Positions 34,941-43,773 of a stretch of DNA of 64,000 nt are shown here, piece after piece (position 1 is the stretch's first letter; the number at the start of each line of letters is the position of its first letter). The translations under genes and the position numbers were made by a program. Source of the stretch: Marthasterias glacialis. Taxonomy: Eukaryota; Echinodermata; Asteroidea; Forcipulatida; Asteriidae. The notes under the pieces were generated by a model. It made no database searches, had not been told where the DNA came from, and was given only the letters and a program-made list of their open reading frames with translations. The DNA lies in the NCBI GenBank assembly GCA_911728455.2, contig OU452223.1:11492174-11556173 (forward strand). Reading direction: 5' to 3'.

Positions 34941-34993
34941 GTAAGTTGAAACCAAAGTCTACCAAATCCAAGGCCCAATTCCATAGAGCTGCT

Positions 34994-35300
34994 TAACCAG
35001 TTGCCGCCAGGATTTTTTTTCTTCTTTTTTTCTTTTGCCCAGCGGGATTCTTTTGGTGGAATTGCTAGAATCTTTTTTCTTTGAGGGTACCGCTGGCACA
35101 AAGAAACCCTGACTTGACAATGCCCAGAGACTAGAGAACAAAGATTCTCTTTATTGGATCGTCAGTTTTTTTTTTCTTGACTGAGAAAATGTCAAATTCA
35201 CGCACGGTGAATTACAAAACATCGGGCGTTACCTCTGACATAGGAGTGCTAGGCCTACTACACCCGGAACGATGGCCCATTTTCAAGGGTATTTTGGTGC
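34994..35300. mobile_element. AACCAGTTG-family repeat, copy c
   Basis: Starts TTAACCAGTTGCCGCCAGGA. It shares CAGAATC/CTTTTTTCTTTGAGGGTACCGCTGGCACAAAG-type blocks and then GTCAAATTCACGCACGGTGAATT with copy d, so it covers about half of the longer element. The right end is not found. Confidence 0.72.
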
Positions 35301-36414
35301 CTTTTTGGTTTTTATGCTAATGTAAATTTCCATAATCATGAGCAAAATTGTGAGGTCATGTCAGGCAGAAACCGCAATGTTGCAATTATTTTATGCAAAA
35401 AAAAAAAAAAAGAATTTAGGATTTTTCGCTTTTGTAAAATTTCTTTTCTTTAGTGATTCGTTGTTGTGTAAGTTTATGGCAGTAAGCTAATATGCAAACA
35501 TTTCTCACGAATGCTTGCAATAAGCACATTTTGGGGTTTACAATTTCATGAATGTCAACAGAAAACCGGTGTCTCCCAGAAATGACATCATGGCAACGGC
35601 GCCCTCACTTGTCCGGCAAAGCATGGAAGATTTCAAACGTTTAAAGAAGTGCACTTTTTAATCAAATTAACCAAAAAGGGATGTCAGTTAGTTTTCAAAC
35701 ACATCAGGGGATTAGAAAGTAGCTCAATAACTGTTCCTCATTAATATTCACTTCAGGGGCTCATTAAAGTACAGTGGATGTCCATTAAAATGAAAAGGCT
35801 AAATCTATTTTTCATTGTGTGCTTTTGTTCAAAAAAATGTGAGTAAAAGTTGTTTTGTTGTTGTTTGAGTTCATGAGGAGTGTTTATCCATCAATTAGAA
35901 AATGATGCATGGTGGGCTTCATGACGTAAGGTTGGAAAAAAAAGGCCCATGTCAGGTCCCTTGATTTTACTATTTATAACTTTGCAGCTTGAACTTTTCC
36001 AATCGAATCAAAATACACACAAGATATCAGGGCGGCTGCGAAGTCACGCTATGTATTGGCAACAGAAGCTCCTGACCTTGCCTAACACGTTTGCTAATGT
36101 TTATGCAAATTATTGCTCCTTATGGAGGGGCGATGTCGGTACTTGAAAATCTTCAGACTTAATTTTAGAATATTGATAAGAAACATTTTTACGAAAAAAG
36201 AGGTGTATTTACACTTCAAAAATACATTTCTTCATTTGTAATAAATGAAAGTTCAATTCACATCTCCTATAATCCGGTGTTACTCAAGTTAAAAAATGAA
36301 CAAAATCTTCATAACTCTCCTAACAAATGACCAATGCATGCCAAACCAAAATCTATACTAATGAAAAAGAATAGCACGGCATAAATGATATGTCATTTTT
36401 TTTTTCCGCTGAAG
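35301..36414. other. intron 7 remainder: no exon seen
   Basis: AT-rich, with an A run at 35398-35412. I see no NUP205-like segment, and phases join exon 7 to exon 8 directly. An open frame at 35949-36146 has no support. Confidence 0.5.
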
Positions 36415-36580
36415 GTACTCATCTTTCTGCTCTGGACCTTGCTAAGCCTCCCAGTCTGGGATCATTGTGCGTCACTTACGTCAAGCAGTGAGTGAGTTTA
36501 CCTCCATAAAGGACAGTCACCACCAGCATCTGCACAAGTTGAAGAACGTCGCCGACCTGTCCACTGAAGAGCTGAAAGAG
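36415..36580 (+). pseudogene. NUP205 copy 3 exon 8, frameshifted
   Basis: Starts STHLSALDLAKPPSLGSLCV, then TYVKQ followed by TGA at 36489. The family-like continuation EFTSIKDSHHQHLHKLKNVA, then DLSTEELKE, lies in the frame one base back, so one base appears lost near 36487. The donor is GTCAGA, weaker than the others. Confidence 0.83.
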
Positions 36581-37091
36581 GTCAGATGTCTGATTTATCA
36601 GGAGTTTTCATTTACCTCCATCGGCTTTTATAGTTTCTTAAAGAGGCAAACTCTTCATCGCAGAGATGAAAGACTCTGCTGTTGTTATGGCCAAACCTGT
36701 AGATTTCGCACTCACTCAGATTACATGTTTTTTATGTTCGCTAACTCAAGAGTGTGTTTGTTATATAACATATAGATGATGCTTTATACAATGGTATGTG
36801 TATATCTAAAGCATGAACTGCACGTAGCACACTGTGGTTGTTGAAGAGCTGAACTTTAAATCATATTAAAGGATATTACTTTTTTCTTCAAAGAATGGGA
36901 GAGGGACCCCTTGCGTAAGACATCACAAGATCAAACAGCGCCCTCAATGAGGTCAAAGGACCACCAATCATTGGCTGAGAGTTGTGTGTGGCACGCACAC
37001 TCTGGCACATTTCCGTTGTTTGACCAACCAGACCTTTGTAGTTTCACAGTAGAAATAATGAACCTTTTCCCCTCTCAATTTTTATTTACAG
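36581..37091. other. intron 8: nothing notable
   Basis: No repeat with clear ends and no exon. The open stretch continuing from exon 8 into this intron is chance read-through past a weak GTCAGA donor. Confidence 0.45.
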
Positions 37092-37215
37092 CTTGTTCAG
37101 ACAATTTCGGGCTCAGCATCGGAGAAGTTGCTGTCAAGTCAGCGTCTTCAACTGGCAACCAGGAAACTAGCCGATGTTGTCCGCCAGAAAGCCGATGAAT
37201 TAACCCTGCTCTACT
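37092..37215 (+). pseudogene. NUP205 copy 3 exon 9
   Basis: Open: LVQTISGSASEKLLSSQRLQ, then LATRKLADVVRQKADELTLLY plus one base. The spacing from EELKE to this segment equals that in the human protein by my alignment. Acceptor TTTACAG. The donor GTATCC is non-consensus after GT. Confidence 0.85.
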
Positions 37216-37512
37216 GTATCCTTTCTTACATTTTTGTCTGTTACAGAGCTTTAGCATAAGTAAGAAAAAAAAGAGGCCTATCAAAACTCATTTAATAGTT
37301 TTCGAATGAGCCATGATTGACTGAGTATGGGTTAATATGGCGTGTTAGGTAGTTGGTCTGCAGCTAACATATCTTCCCGTCAGTGCATCGAGGTCAGATG
37401 TCACATTTTTTGTGAAATTGAGTAAAGATATGCAAAAGGTGCTTTATTTTGATTTGAATAAACCTATAAGTTAGTACTTTATCCAAAGTATAATTAAAAA
37501 GATACAGATGGT

Positions 37513-38152
37513 TGACCAGTTGACCGCCGGGATTCATTTTTTTTGTATCCTGTCCCCCTGGCTGGATTCTTTTAGCGGAATTGCCAGAATCTTTTTTCTT
37601 TGAGGGTACAGCTATTACAAAGAAACCCTGACTTGACAATGCCAAGAGAAGAAAGATTCTCTTTGTTGGATCGTCCGTTTTGTTTCTCGACCGAGAATAT
37701 GTCAAATTCACACAGCGTGAATTGCAAAACATCGGCTATTACTTACGGCATAGTAGTGGAACTAAACAAGGAACCATGGCTCGTTTGCCGGCTCACTCTG
37801 ACTGGCCTCCATTCAGCCAAAATACAATGAATAAACAGTCGTGGAAGCCTCTTGATGCCTCATAATCCCCTTCTTGGAACAAAAGGACAAAGGTCTATAA
37901 TCGGGGATTACACACAAACCGCCTCTCAATGGCCACAAAATACCAGTATATTCACAACTTTTTTTTTGTCATTGTGTGGGTGAACCGAAGCATTAGACGA
38001 CGTAGTGCATGGTCTGCGCACGCTCTGCAGTTAAACGACTGGGCAACCTTTGCTCCGGTGGTCCGAAATTACATCATGGCCTCGTAAGATGGCTTCCATT
38101 TCCAGGCAGGGGAAACATTTGCGTGTAAACAGGTCATCTGGCACCAACTGGT
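37513..38152. mobile_element. AACCAGTTG-family element, longest copy d (~640 bp)
   Basis: Begins GACCAGTTGACCGCCGGGAT and ends GGCACCAACTGGTT. The terminal ACCAGTTG / CAACTGGT is a short inverted pair. Internal blocks shared with copies a-c are CAGAATCTTTTTTCTTTGAG, AAACCCTGACTTGACAATGC, and ATTCTCTTTGTTGGATCGTC. No transposase. The copies look like deletion products of one family. Confidence 0.7.
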
Positions 38153-38454
38153 TAATTAACTATTACTAATCATTGATAAATTGTTTCATTCAGTGTCACA
38201 TATGAAAGTTGGTAACTTCCTGGACGAAAAGCTATCTAACAATAGATAAATTTTGACCACAAATTCAGAAAGAAATTGGAAGTGATTTTGTTTTCAGAAG
38301 TTGATCAACTCCTGGGATAAAGTATTCACAGATCAGTATCTTGGAAACTTGAGAATCTAAGTGAAATGGATGGTTCCTCTGATAAAAGCACAAATGTTTA
38401 GATAGAACTATCTTGTTGTATGAAATATTAAAAATCCTGAACCAGGAACCGCAG

Positions 38455-38583
38455 ATATGATAGAGTGCAGCATGTTCCTTGTCTGGCGCCATCTAGAGTT
38501 TTATATTGTGTATTGTCAACCCTCCAAGGATCAGATGTTATTTCCATTTACTCTACCGAAGCAATCACCCAGGAATTTAACAG
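38455..38583 (+). pseudogene. NUP205 copy 3 exon 10
   Basis: In phase with exon 9: MIECSMFLVWRHLEFYIVYC, then QPSKDQMLFPFTLPKQSPRN, LT. The motif LVWRHLE(F)Y matches the family's ILWRHLEYY. Acceptor CCGCAG, donor GTGAGA. The CTAG at 38493 is the empty site of the copy-2 MITE. Confidence 0.87.
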
Positions 38584-38769
38584 GTGAGATTTGACTCAAA
38601 CCCCGTTTTGCTTTCATCTTCTCCGTTTGCTTTCATGATATATAAAAAGAATCAAGGAAACAACTGTTTCGACCTGCTGATATTGATTGAGGAAATCTTT
38701 TTGAGACCATTCTTCTTTTTAGTTTTTCATGGGATGGCATGACACAGGTCTGGGATTACGGAGGTCATG

Positions 38770-38905
38770 GTTGCTCAATTGCCTCGGTCTTGTCCTAGGT
38801 GCCCTTTAAAAAGCTTCCCATAGATTGGAAAATTGTCCAATGGAAGTGCCTTTTGTAAAAAAATAAAATGACCCTGCCCTTTTAAAGGTGAAATTTCTAG
38901 CCTGG
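38770..38905. repeat. dispersed repeat GTTGCCCTGGTCTTGG, copy in intron 10
   Basis: Uninterrupted counterpart of 14790-15385: CCTCGGTCTTGTCCTAGGTG, CCCTTTAAAAAGCTTCCCAT, GGAAGTGCCTTTTGTAAAAA, AAAGGTGAAATTTCTAGCCT. It holds the empty TTAA site at 38806. Confidence 0.75.
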
Positions 38906-39164
38906 TGATGATGTTTACTTCTTAACACCTTTGGGTTCCTTAAAATTTTTTAACGTATCTCTGCAGAGCTGTAAATTATATTGAATTTACAACTCACTGG
39001 ATATGGTTGAAATTGTTGTGAATAAAGCACTAGTTCTAATGAGTAGTTGACACACGACCAGCTTTATTTCAGAGCCAACACAACTTACGCAAGATACGTT
39101 TCTGGTACGATGCTACTGCCATGCCATTCGGATTGTGGAAATAATGTTTTGTTTTTGTGCTCAG

Positions 39165-39262
39165 ATCCATACAGGTTCCTGATTGGTGGTGGAGGGGATG
39201 ATCCTACCCATACCCCGATCAGTCCAGTCTTACAAGGCATCAAAGATGAAGATATTAAACAG
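39165..39262 (+). pseudogene. NUP205 copy 3 exon 11
   Basis: In phase with exon 10: DPYRFLIGGGGDDPTHTPIS, then PVLQGIKDEDIKQ. Acceptor GTGCTCAG, donor GTAAAC. Copy 2 has this exon with a 37-bp internal duplication. Confidence 0.85.
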
Positions 39263-39375
39263 GTAAACAAACATGAGAAGTCATTTCCAATGCAAGATTG
39301 AGAAAAATAGAAACTCTTTTCACCACAATAATTGAGCTGGTCACTCCTAAGTAGGGAACGTAATGGTTTGAAATG

Positions 39376-39722
39376 ACGTGTCATGGTGGAGTGGTGTAGC
39401 GCGTCGGACTCGAGATCAGGGGGGGGGGGGGTGTGGGTTTGAATCCTGGTCATGACACTTGTGTCCTTGAGCAAGACACTTCACCATAAATTGCTTCTCT
39501 TAACCCTGGTGTATAAATGGGAACCTGTGAGGGCTGAGACAGAATTGTGTTGAATGAACCTCTTAGCTCTTATATAAGCAGCTTGAGTCTGTATGCCCCC
39601 AGGCAGTTGAGAAAGTTAGAGAAATGGTTTAAGTATGTCTAATGAACAGGGATAATGTCGCAAAGTGCCTTGATCTAGCAACTAGGATATGAGCGCTTTA
39701 CAAGAGCAGAGTATTATTATTA
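39376..39722 (+). mobile_element. tRNA-derived SINE in intron 11
   Basis: Same element as 15847-16200: GTGGAGTGGTGTAGCGCGTC (A-box region), GGGTTTGAATCCTGGTC (B box), GTATAAATGGGAACCTGTGA, CTTATATAAGCAGCTTGAGT, tail GCGCTTTACAAGAGCAGAGT then ATTATTATTAG. An 11-base G run at 39420-39430 interrupts the tRNA part. Confidence 0.9.
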
Positions 39723-40074
39723 GACATCTGTAGATGTAGAATGTGGACAGGCGTCGGTTTGATTTCCACTTGAGTCACTTGACTTGAAAAGCACTTTGTA
39801 TTTCAGTTCTTTACTGATCAGGTTGGCTGAGTGGTTTCTTTCCCTGCCTTTGACCTCATTTCCTATTCATCCTGTTATTGGTGCTAATTGTGCTGTTGGA
39901 TATATAATAAAAAAAATAAATCCATGGTTGAGAAATGTCAGACTTTAAAATAAAATTGTTTTTGTTTTTCTGGTGAAAAAAGTTGCTATCATTTTCTTCA
40001 GATACGAAATCTTGCTCTTTGATCTACTTGAGGACACTGTTCCCAGAAGCTCCTTGCAATCTATAACACCAGGG

Positions 40075-40252
40075 GCAGGCCTTGATCTTAACTGAGGCCA
40101 CCGAGGCCATTGGCCTCATGCCCTGTCGAGTTGGCCAGCATACCCTTCAGAAAAATTGTATTGTCACTACCAACTTGGCCAAGCATGCCCGTACAATTTC
40201 TCTGATTTGGCCAGCAAAGGCCTGCCCCCGTTTTTTTAAGAGCGAGGCCTGC
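40075..40252. mobile_element. 178-bp MITE with GCAGGCCT ends
   Basis: Begins GCAGGCCTTGATCTTAACTG and ends GAGCGAGGCCTGC, flanked by AGGGG on both sides. Copy 2 reads TTCAGGGGTTACTT (16414-16427) without it, an empty site. It also contains GAGTTGGCCAGCATACC-like internal repeats. No coding. Confidence 0.82.
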
Positions 40253-40555
40253 AGGGGTTACTTAAAAATGGAATTGCCATCATTTCAACATACCTTGACT
40301 AGTTGGATCATAGTTTCAGACCTTTTTGTTGGCAACGATTTTGACCTGTGATAATAATTCATCATGTAAATAAAATATGAAACTACTTACTCTTTATTCC
40401 AGCATTTACATATTCCTTTGCTATAAACCATGTATCTTTTCTGGTGAGTGAGTTTCCATGTAGTTTGAAAGAAGTGACACTTTTTCAAGATTACAATTCA
40501 AATTATTTTCATTTTGTAAACAATAAAATAATGTATATAATTTGATATAACCCAG

Positions 40556-40708
40556 CTCCAGGTGGATGCAGTAAGCTGCCTGAGCGACATGCTCCTGAAG
40601 AGAACAAGAGAGATTGAGACTCAGTTCAGTCGAGGCCCGTCTCGATATACCTTCATCTCTGTGCTAGTACGCCGCATCAAACGTCTCCTGACTCTAGGAA
40701 ACCCGTGA
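40556..40708 (+). pseudogene. NUP205 copy 3 last exon with natural stop
   Basis: 50 codons then TGA at 40706: LQVDAVSCLSDMLLKRTREI, then ETQFSRGPSRYTFISVLVRR and IKRLLTLGNP. This matches the NUP205 C terminus (...YSFIQALVRRIRGLLR...). Acceptor ATAACCCAG. No polyadenylation signal is obvious in the next 200 bp. Confidence 0.9.
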
Positions 40709-41998
40709 TTGTAACGGAAAATATTAACGGAATCGTCAGGTATTCGTGTGAGTGCTGCATCCTCGTCAGTTCGCAGGCTGCATTAATTTTCCTTCAATCA
40801 TCAATTTGAATTTTTACCATCTCGCTCAGCTCATCAGCCATGGGAAACACTGATCAATGATGATTGTGAATGGGTTTCAAAATATCACTTTGTATATTTT
40901 ATGGTTTCCGCCTTATGTCATGATTGCATCAGGGGGGATATTTAAATAGACTGATCATGAGGGGTTCTAAGGAACGTCATACTTGGCATAATGCATAGAG
41001 CTGTTATGCATATATAGACTTTTTGATGATGGTCCGCTGTACTTTACAGATAAGTAAAGTTATTGAGTCTTTGTTTTTCTTGATAACACTTCCATGTACA
41101 GTCTGCTCAAATAGGTTGTTCCCCATGCTCAACCTAGTGTATCAATATATCGTCACGTCAGTGTAACGAAGTCATATTTTTTAAAATAGCCTTTGCATAA
41201 AACATGAGTTTTAAAATGTCAAAAGGCTGAATATATCGTTTGCACTCAAAGTCAATGGACGATGAGGTACATCGGAACACTGACAATGTGTGAGCAAGAT
41301 ACGACTTTGTCGTAGAATCGAGTCACTACCTTGTTGCAAAGACAGGACGATATGTAAATTTGAAAGGGGTGGTTGTTGTTGACCTTTGACATTTTAGAGG
41401 GAAGGGAATACATGCAGTTTAAAATTGTCAAAGGAAAGATACACATTTAACGACCCAAAACACCTTGCACCACACTGCAATAAATCTTGCTTGGGCTACT
41501 TTGCAGTTGATTCCCCTCTTGTGTGCGGTGAGCATTTTAGGCAACACGAATGCAGTTACACACACACTACATTTGTGTATATCTGTACGTTTAGTTTGAC
41601 TTACAAGATGCCAGATCATGGTCAGACAGTAGCCAAGTTTGACATCAGTGCTAAGAGTCTAATACACAGTCATTGATTAAAAGATGTGAGTCAAATAGTG
41701 GTGCCCAACTTCAGTGCTCTGTCAATGTATGTATGGACATTGTGGATAGTGAAAAAAGGGAGAATCGTTACCTTGCACATACTATTGTACAGTGCTTTTC
41801 AGTTTTTTACGGAACAGAAAAAGGTGTTTGGGGCGGGGAGAAAAAATATGCTGTAAAACTAACAATGTTGCATTTGCAATCAAGCACAAACCATGGACGG
41901 CATAGCTTATAATTTTTGCATGTTATAGATTTTTCGATTTGGGCCTTGTATGTATGATCCAAGGCGTTAATAAAAAATTAACGAAAATACAAATATTT
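40709..41998 (+). repeat. NUP205 3'-flanking DNA, copy 3
   Basis: 40735-41998 matches copy 2 (17520-18715), and from 41128 also copy 1. Similarity stops where copies 1 and 2 read CAAATA(C/T)TTATCGTTGTGATC and this one reads CAAATATTTATATCTTGC. There is no exon beyond the stop. It includes a GTCAGACAGTAGCCAAG block (41622-41638) that recurs at 2596, 18330, 33499 and, altered, 42575. Confidence 0.82.
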
Positions 41999-42214
41999 AT
42001 ATCTTGCAAAATGTGCTTGGTTATTTTTTCAGAATGGATTAAAATTACTTAAGATACTCATTTCCTGAAAGGAATTTGGGGGTTTGCACCCAATTCACCC
42101 GACCTGATATCATCACCTACAATAATTCTCGGTTATGCAATTTTTGGAGTCGTATTCCCTGTGTGTTACTATGGCCCTTTTCAAAACCACAACTTGGGCT
42201 TTAGCTGTGGTTTA

Positions 42215-42413
42215 CAGTGGCATAGCCAAGGGGGGGGGGGGAGGGAGGAGGAGACGTGCCCCCCACAAATTTCCAGTGCCCCCCCCCCCCCTAAAAAAAA
42301 ATGTAGGTACATGTAATTCATTAAAAAACATGGTACCTGGGCCCCTCCTCTGAAAAGCAATGCACCCCCCCCCCCCCCCCTCTCACAGTGAAAAAATCCT
42401 GGCTACACCACTG
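42215..42413. mobile_element. MITE with CAGTGGCATAGCCA termini and G/C runs
   Basis: CAGTGGCATAGCCAAG followed by an 11-base G run at the left is mirrored by a C run and TGGCTACACCACTG at the right. Internal C runs occur at 42280-42292 and 42366-42380. TIRs of the type CAGTGGCGTAGCCA are widespread in animal genomes. This is a non-autonomous copy. Confidence 0.85.
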
Positions 42414-43160
42414 CTGGCTTAGGCTCATTCTGTTAATTTTTATTTTTTTATTTTAAACTGGCGTAGGGATCCTAAGCCGGAGCCAAAGCCGAAGCCGTGT
42501 GCATTTTAGGCGACATGCGCTAAGTGGGAACTGCCACAATATCTTTACATGCAATGTGACTCCCAAAATGGCAGACTGGGCAGATTGTAGCCTAGTGTGA
42601 TGTCAGTGCAAAGGGGTCTATAGCTCGCAATGATGGCTTTGAGTTATAAAACATTGCCTTAGATTTGTTCAAAAGAAACTGTTTAAGAAATGTATCACAA
42701 TAATTTGATCTAAACTTAAAATTTGTATTGAGGGAAGTATTTTGCACAGATCTTGTATTAAATTCTTTTTGATAGTGTATAAATTATTGTATTTTAATCG
42801 CTTCATTTTGGTTTGCATTACCACTGCTTGGTTCAATCCTGGCCAAGACCCCCTGTTGCCCTGGTCTTGGTCTTGGTGCCCCTTCAAGAGTTCCCTAATA
42901 GACTTTTAGATTTTCAAGTGGAATTGCTCTTCACAAATTGAAAATGGCCTTGCCCTCTCAAAGATGAAAATGCAGGCCTCTGACGTCACAGCCACGTGGA
43001 CATGTTGGATACAATCGGCAGTGCCTGTGTATGAAGTGGCCCCCTTAGCCTCCGTGTAGTTTCAGGCTGGATGTTAACTGATGAAACATGAGTTAATTTT
43101 TTTTCTTAATCAAAGCTTAAAACACGCGGCCAAAATTGGTAATTGGCAAAAACCAGTTCC
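42414..43160. repeat. dispersed repeat fragments, no gene
   Basis: 42500-42615 (GACTCCCAAAATGGCAGACT, TGATGTCAGTGCAAAGGGGT) resembles 33050-33545 and 18300-18370. 42850-42985 is a copy of the GTTGCCCTGGTCTTGG repeat. No exon is supported. Confidence 0.6.
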
Positions 43161-43773
43161 TGCAGGGTCATTCCATGAAGGTGGAACCATATGGACAGCG
43201 TTACATCGTTACCACCTATGATGCTTTTTCACCCTTTCACAAGTCTACTTCGTCAATCTTGCTTTACATAGCATAAATAACACCAAACGTGAATCATAAA
43301 AAGGATTTACTTGATTACTGTGTGTAAAATAAACGTGTTACAGTGCCTGCACTGATGTAACAGAGACACCACAGGTGTGACATTTGGTGTCCCCGTTACA
43401 TTGTGACATACATTGTATATCCTTAATTTTCTCAACCATGTGTACTTTAATTAATACCCATGAAGGCAGTTATTTTTCTTATGGATTTGGCATCAAGTTT
43501 CTGTTGAACCTTGTAAATTTTTGTATTACTTCCATAATAGTGAAAAGTATGTGTCACAAGCATGGTGTCCCTGTTACATCGTTACCTTGAATTTTTAAGA
43601 ATATTAGCAAAAATATCAGGTAAGATGGTGTGGAAAGGATTTGAAACTCTCTAAAACACTTTCAAAACCCAAATAAAAGGTGATGATTTATAAACATAAG
43701 TTTTTTTCTAACAAAAATGATAATATTGAAAAATGTCACAAAATAGGTCCCACCTTCATGAAATGACCCTGCA
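43161..43773. mobile_element. 605-bp TIR element with TGCA target duplication
   Basis: GGGTCATTCCATGAAGGTGG at 43165 is the reverse complement, with two differences, of CCACCTTCATGAAATGACCC ending 43769. TGCA lies directly outside both ends. The interior has repeats of GTTACATCGTTACC and GTGTCCC(C/T)GTTACAT. No transposase. Confidence 0.88.

Larger units (their letters stand above)
28510..40708 (+). pseudogene. NUP205 copy 3: C-terminal third, 12 exons, with disabling changes
   Basis: Twelve exons in order encode a protein that aligns from RVRANLYGALLNYL to the natural stop with the C-terminal part of animal NUP205 (my recollection of the family; the human protein is about 2000 residues). 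NUP205 is an alpha-solenoid scaffold of the nuclear-pore inner ring that binds NUP93 and NUP35. Splice phases agree across nearly all junctions. Disabling changes: a frameshift near 28593, TGA at 29836, a 7-bp duplication at the start of the sixth exon (33632), and a 1-base loss near 36487. The last four exons are intact. Upstream exons are not in the window: the DNA before 28.5 kb is satellite and copy 2. I infer a 5'-truncated duplicate that has lost function. Sequencing error is an alternative but would have to strike four times. Confidence 0.85.

Noticed and set aside
28510-40708. Calling NUP205 copy 3 an intact gene with its 5' part upstream
   Set aside because: Upstream DNA is satellite, inverted repeats and copy 2 of the gene's own 3' end, and four frame-breaking changes are present.
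42135-42353. Arg-rich protein across the MITE at 42215
   Set aside because: The frame passes through G and C runs of a non-coding transposable element.
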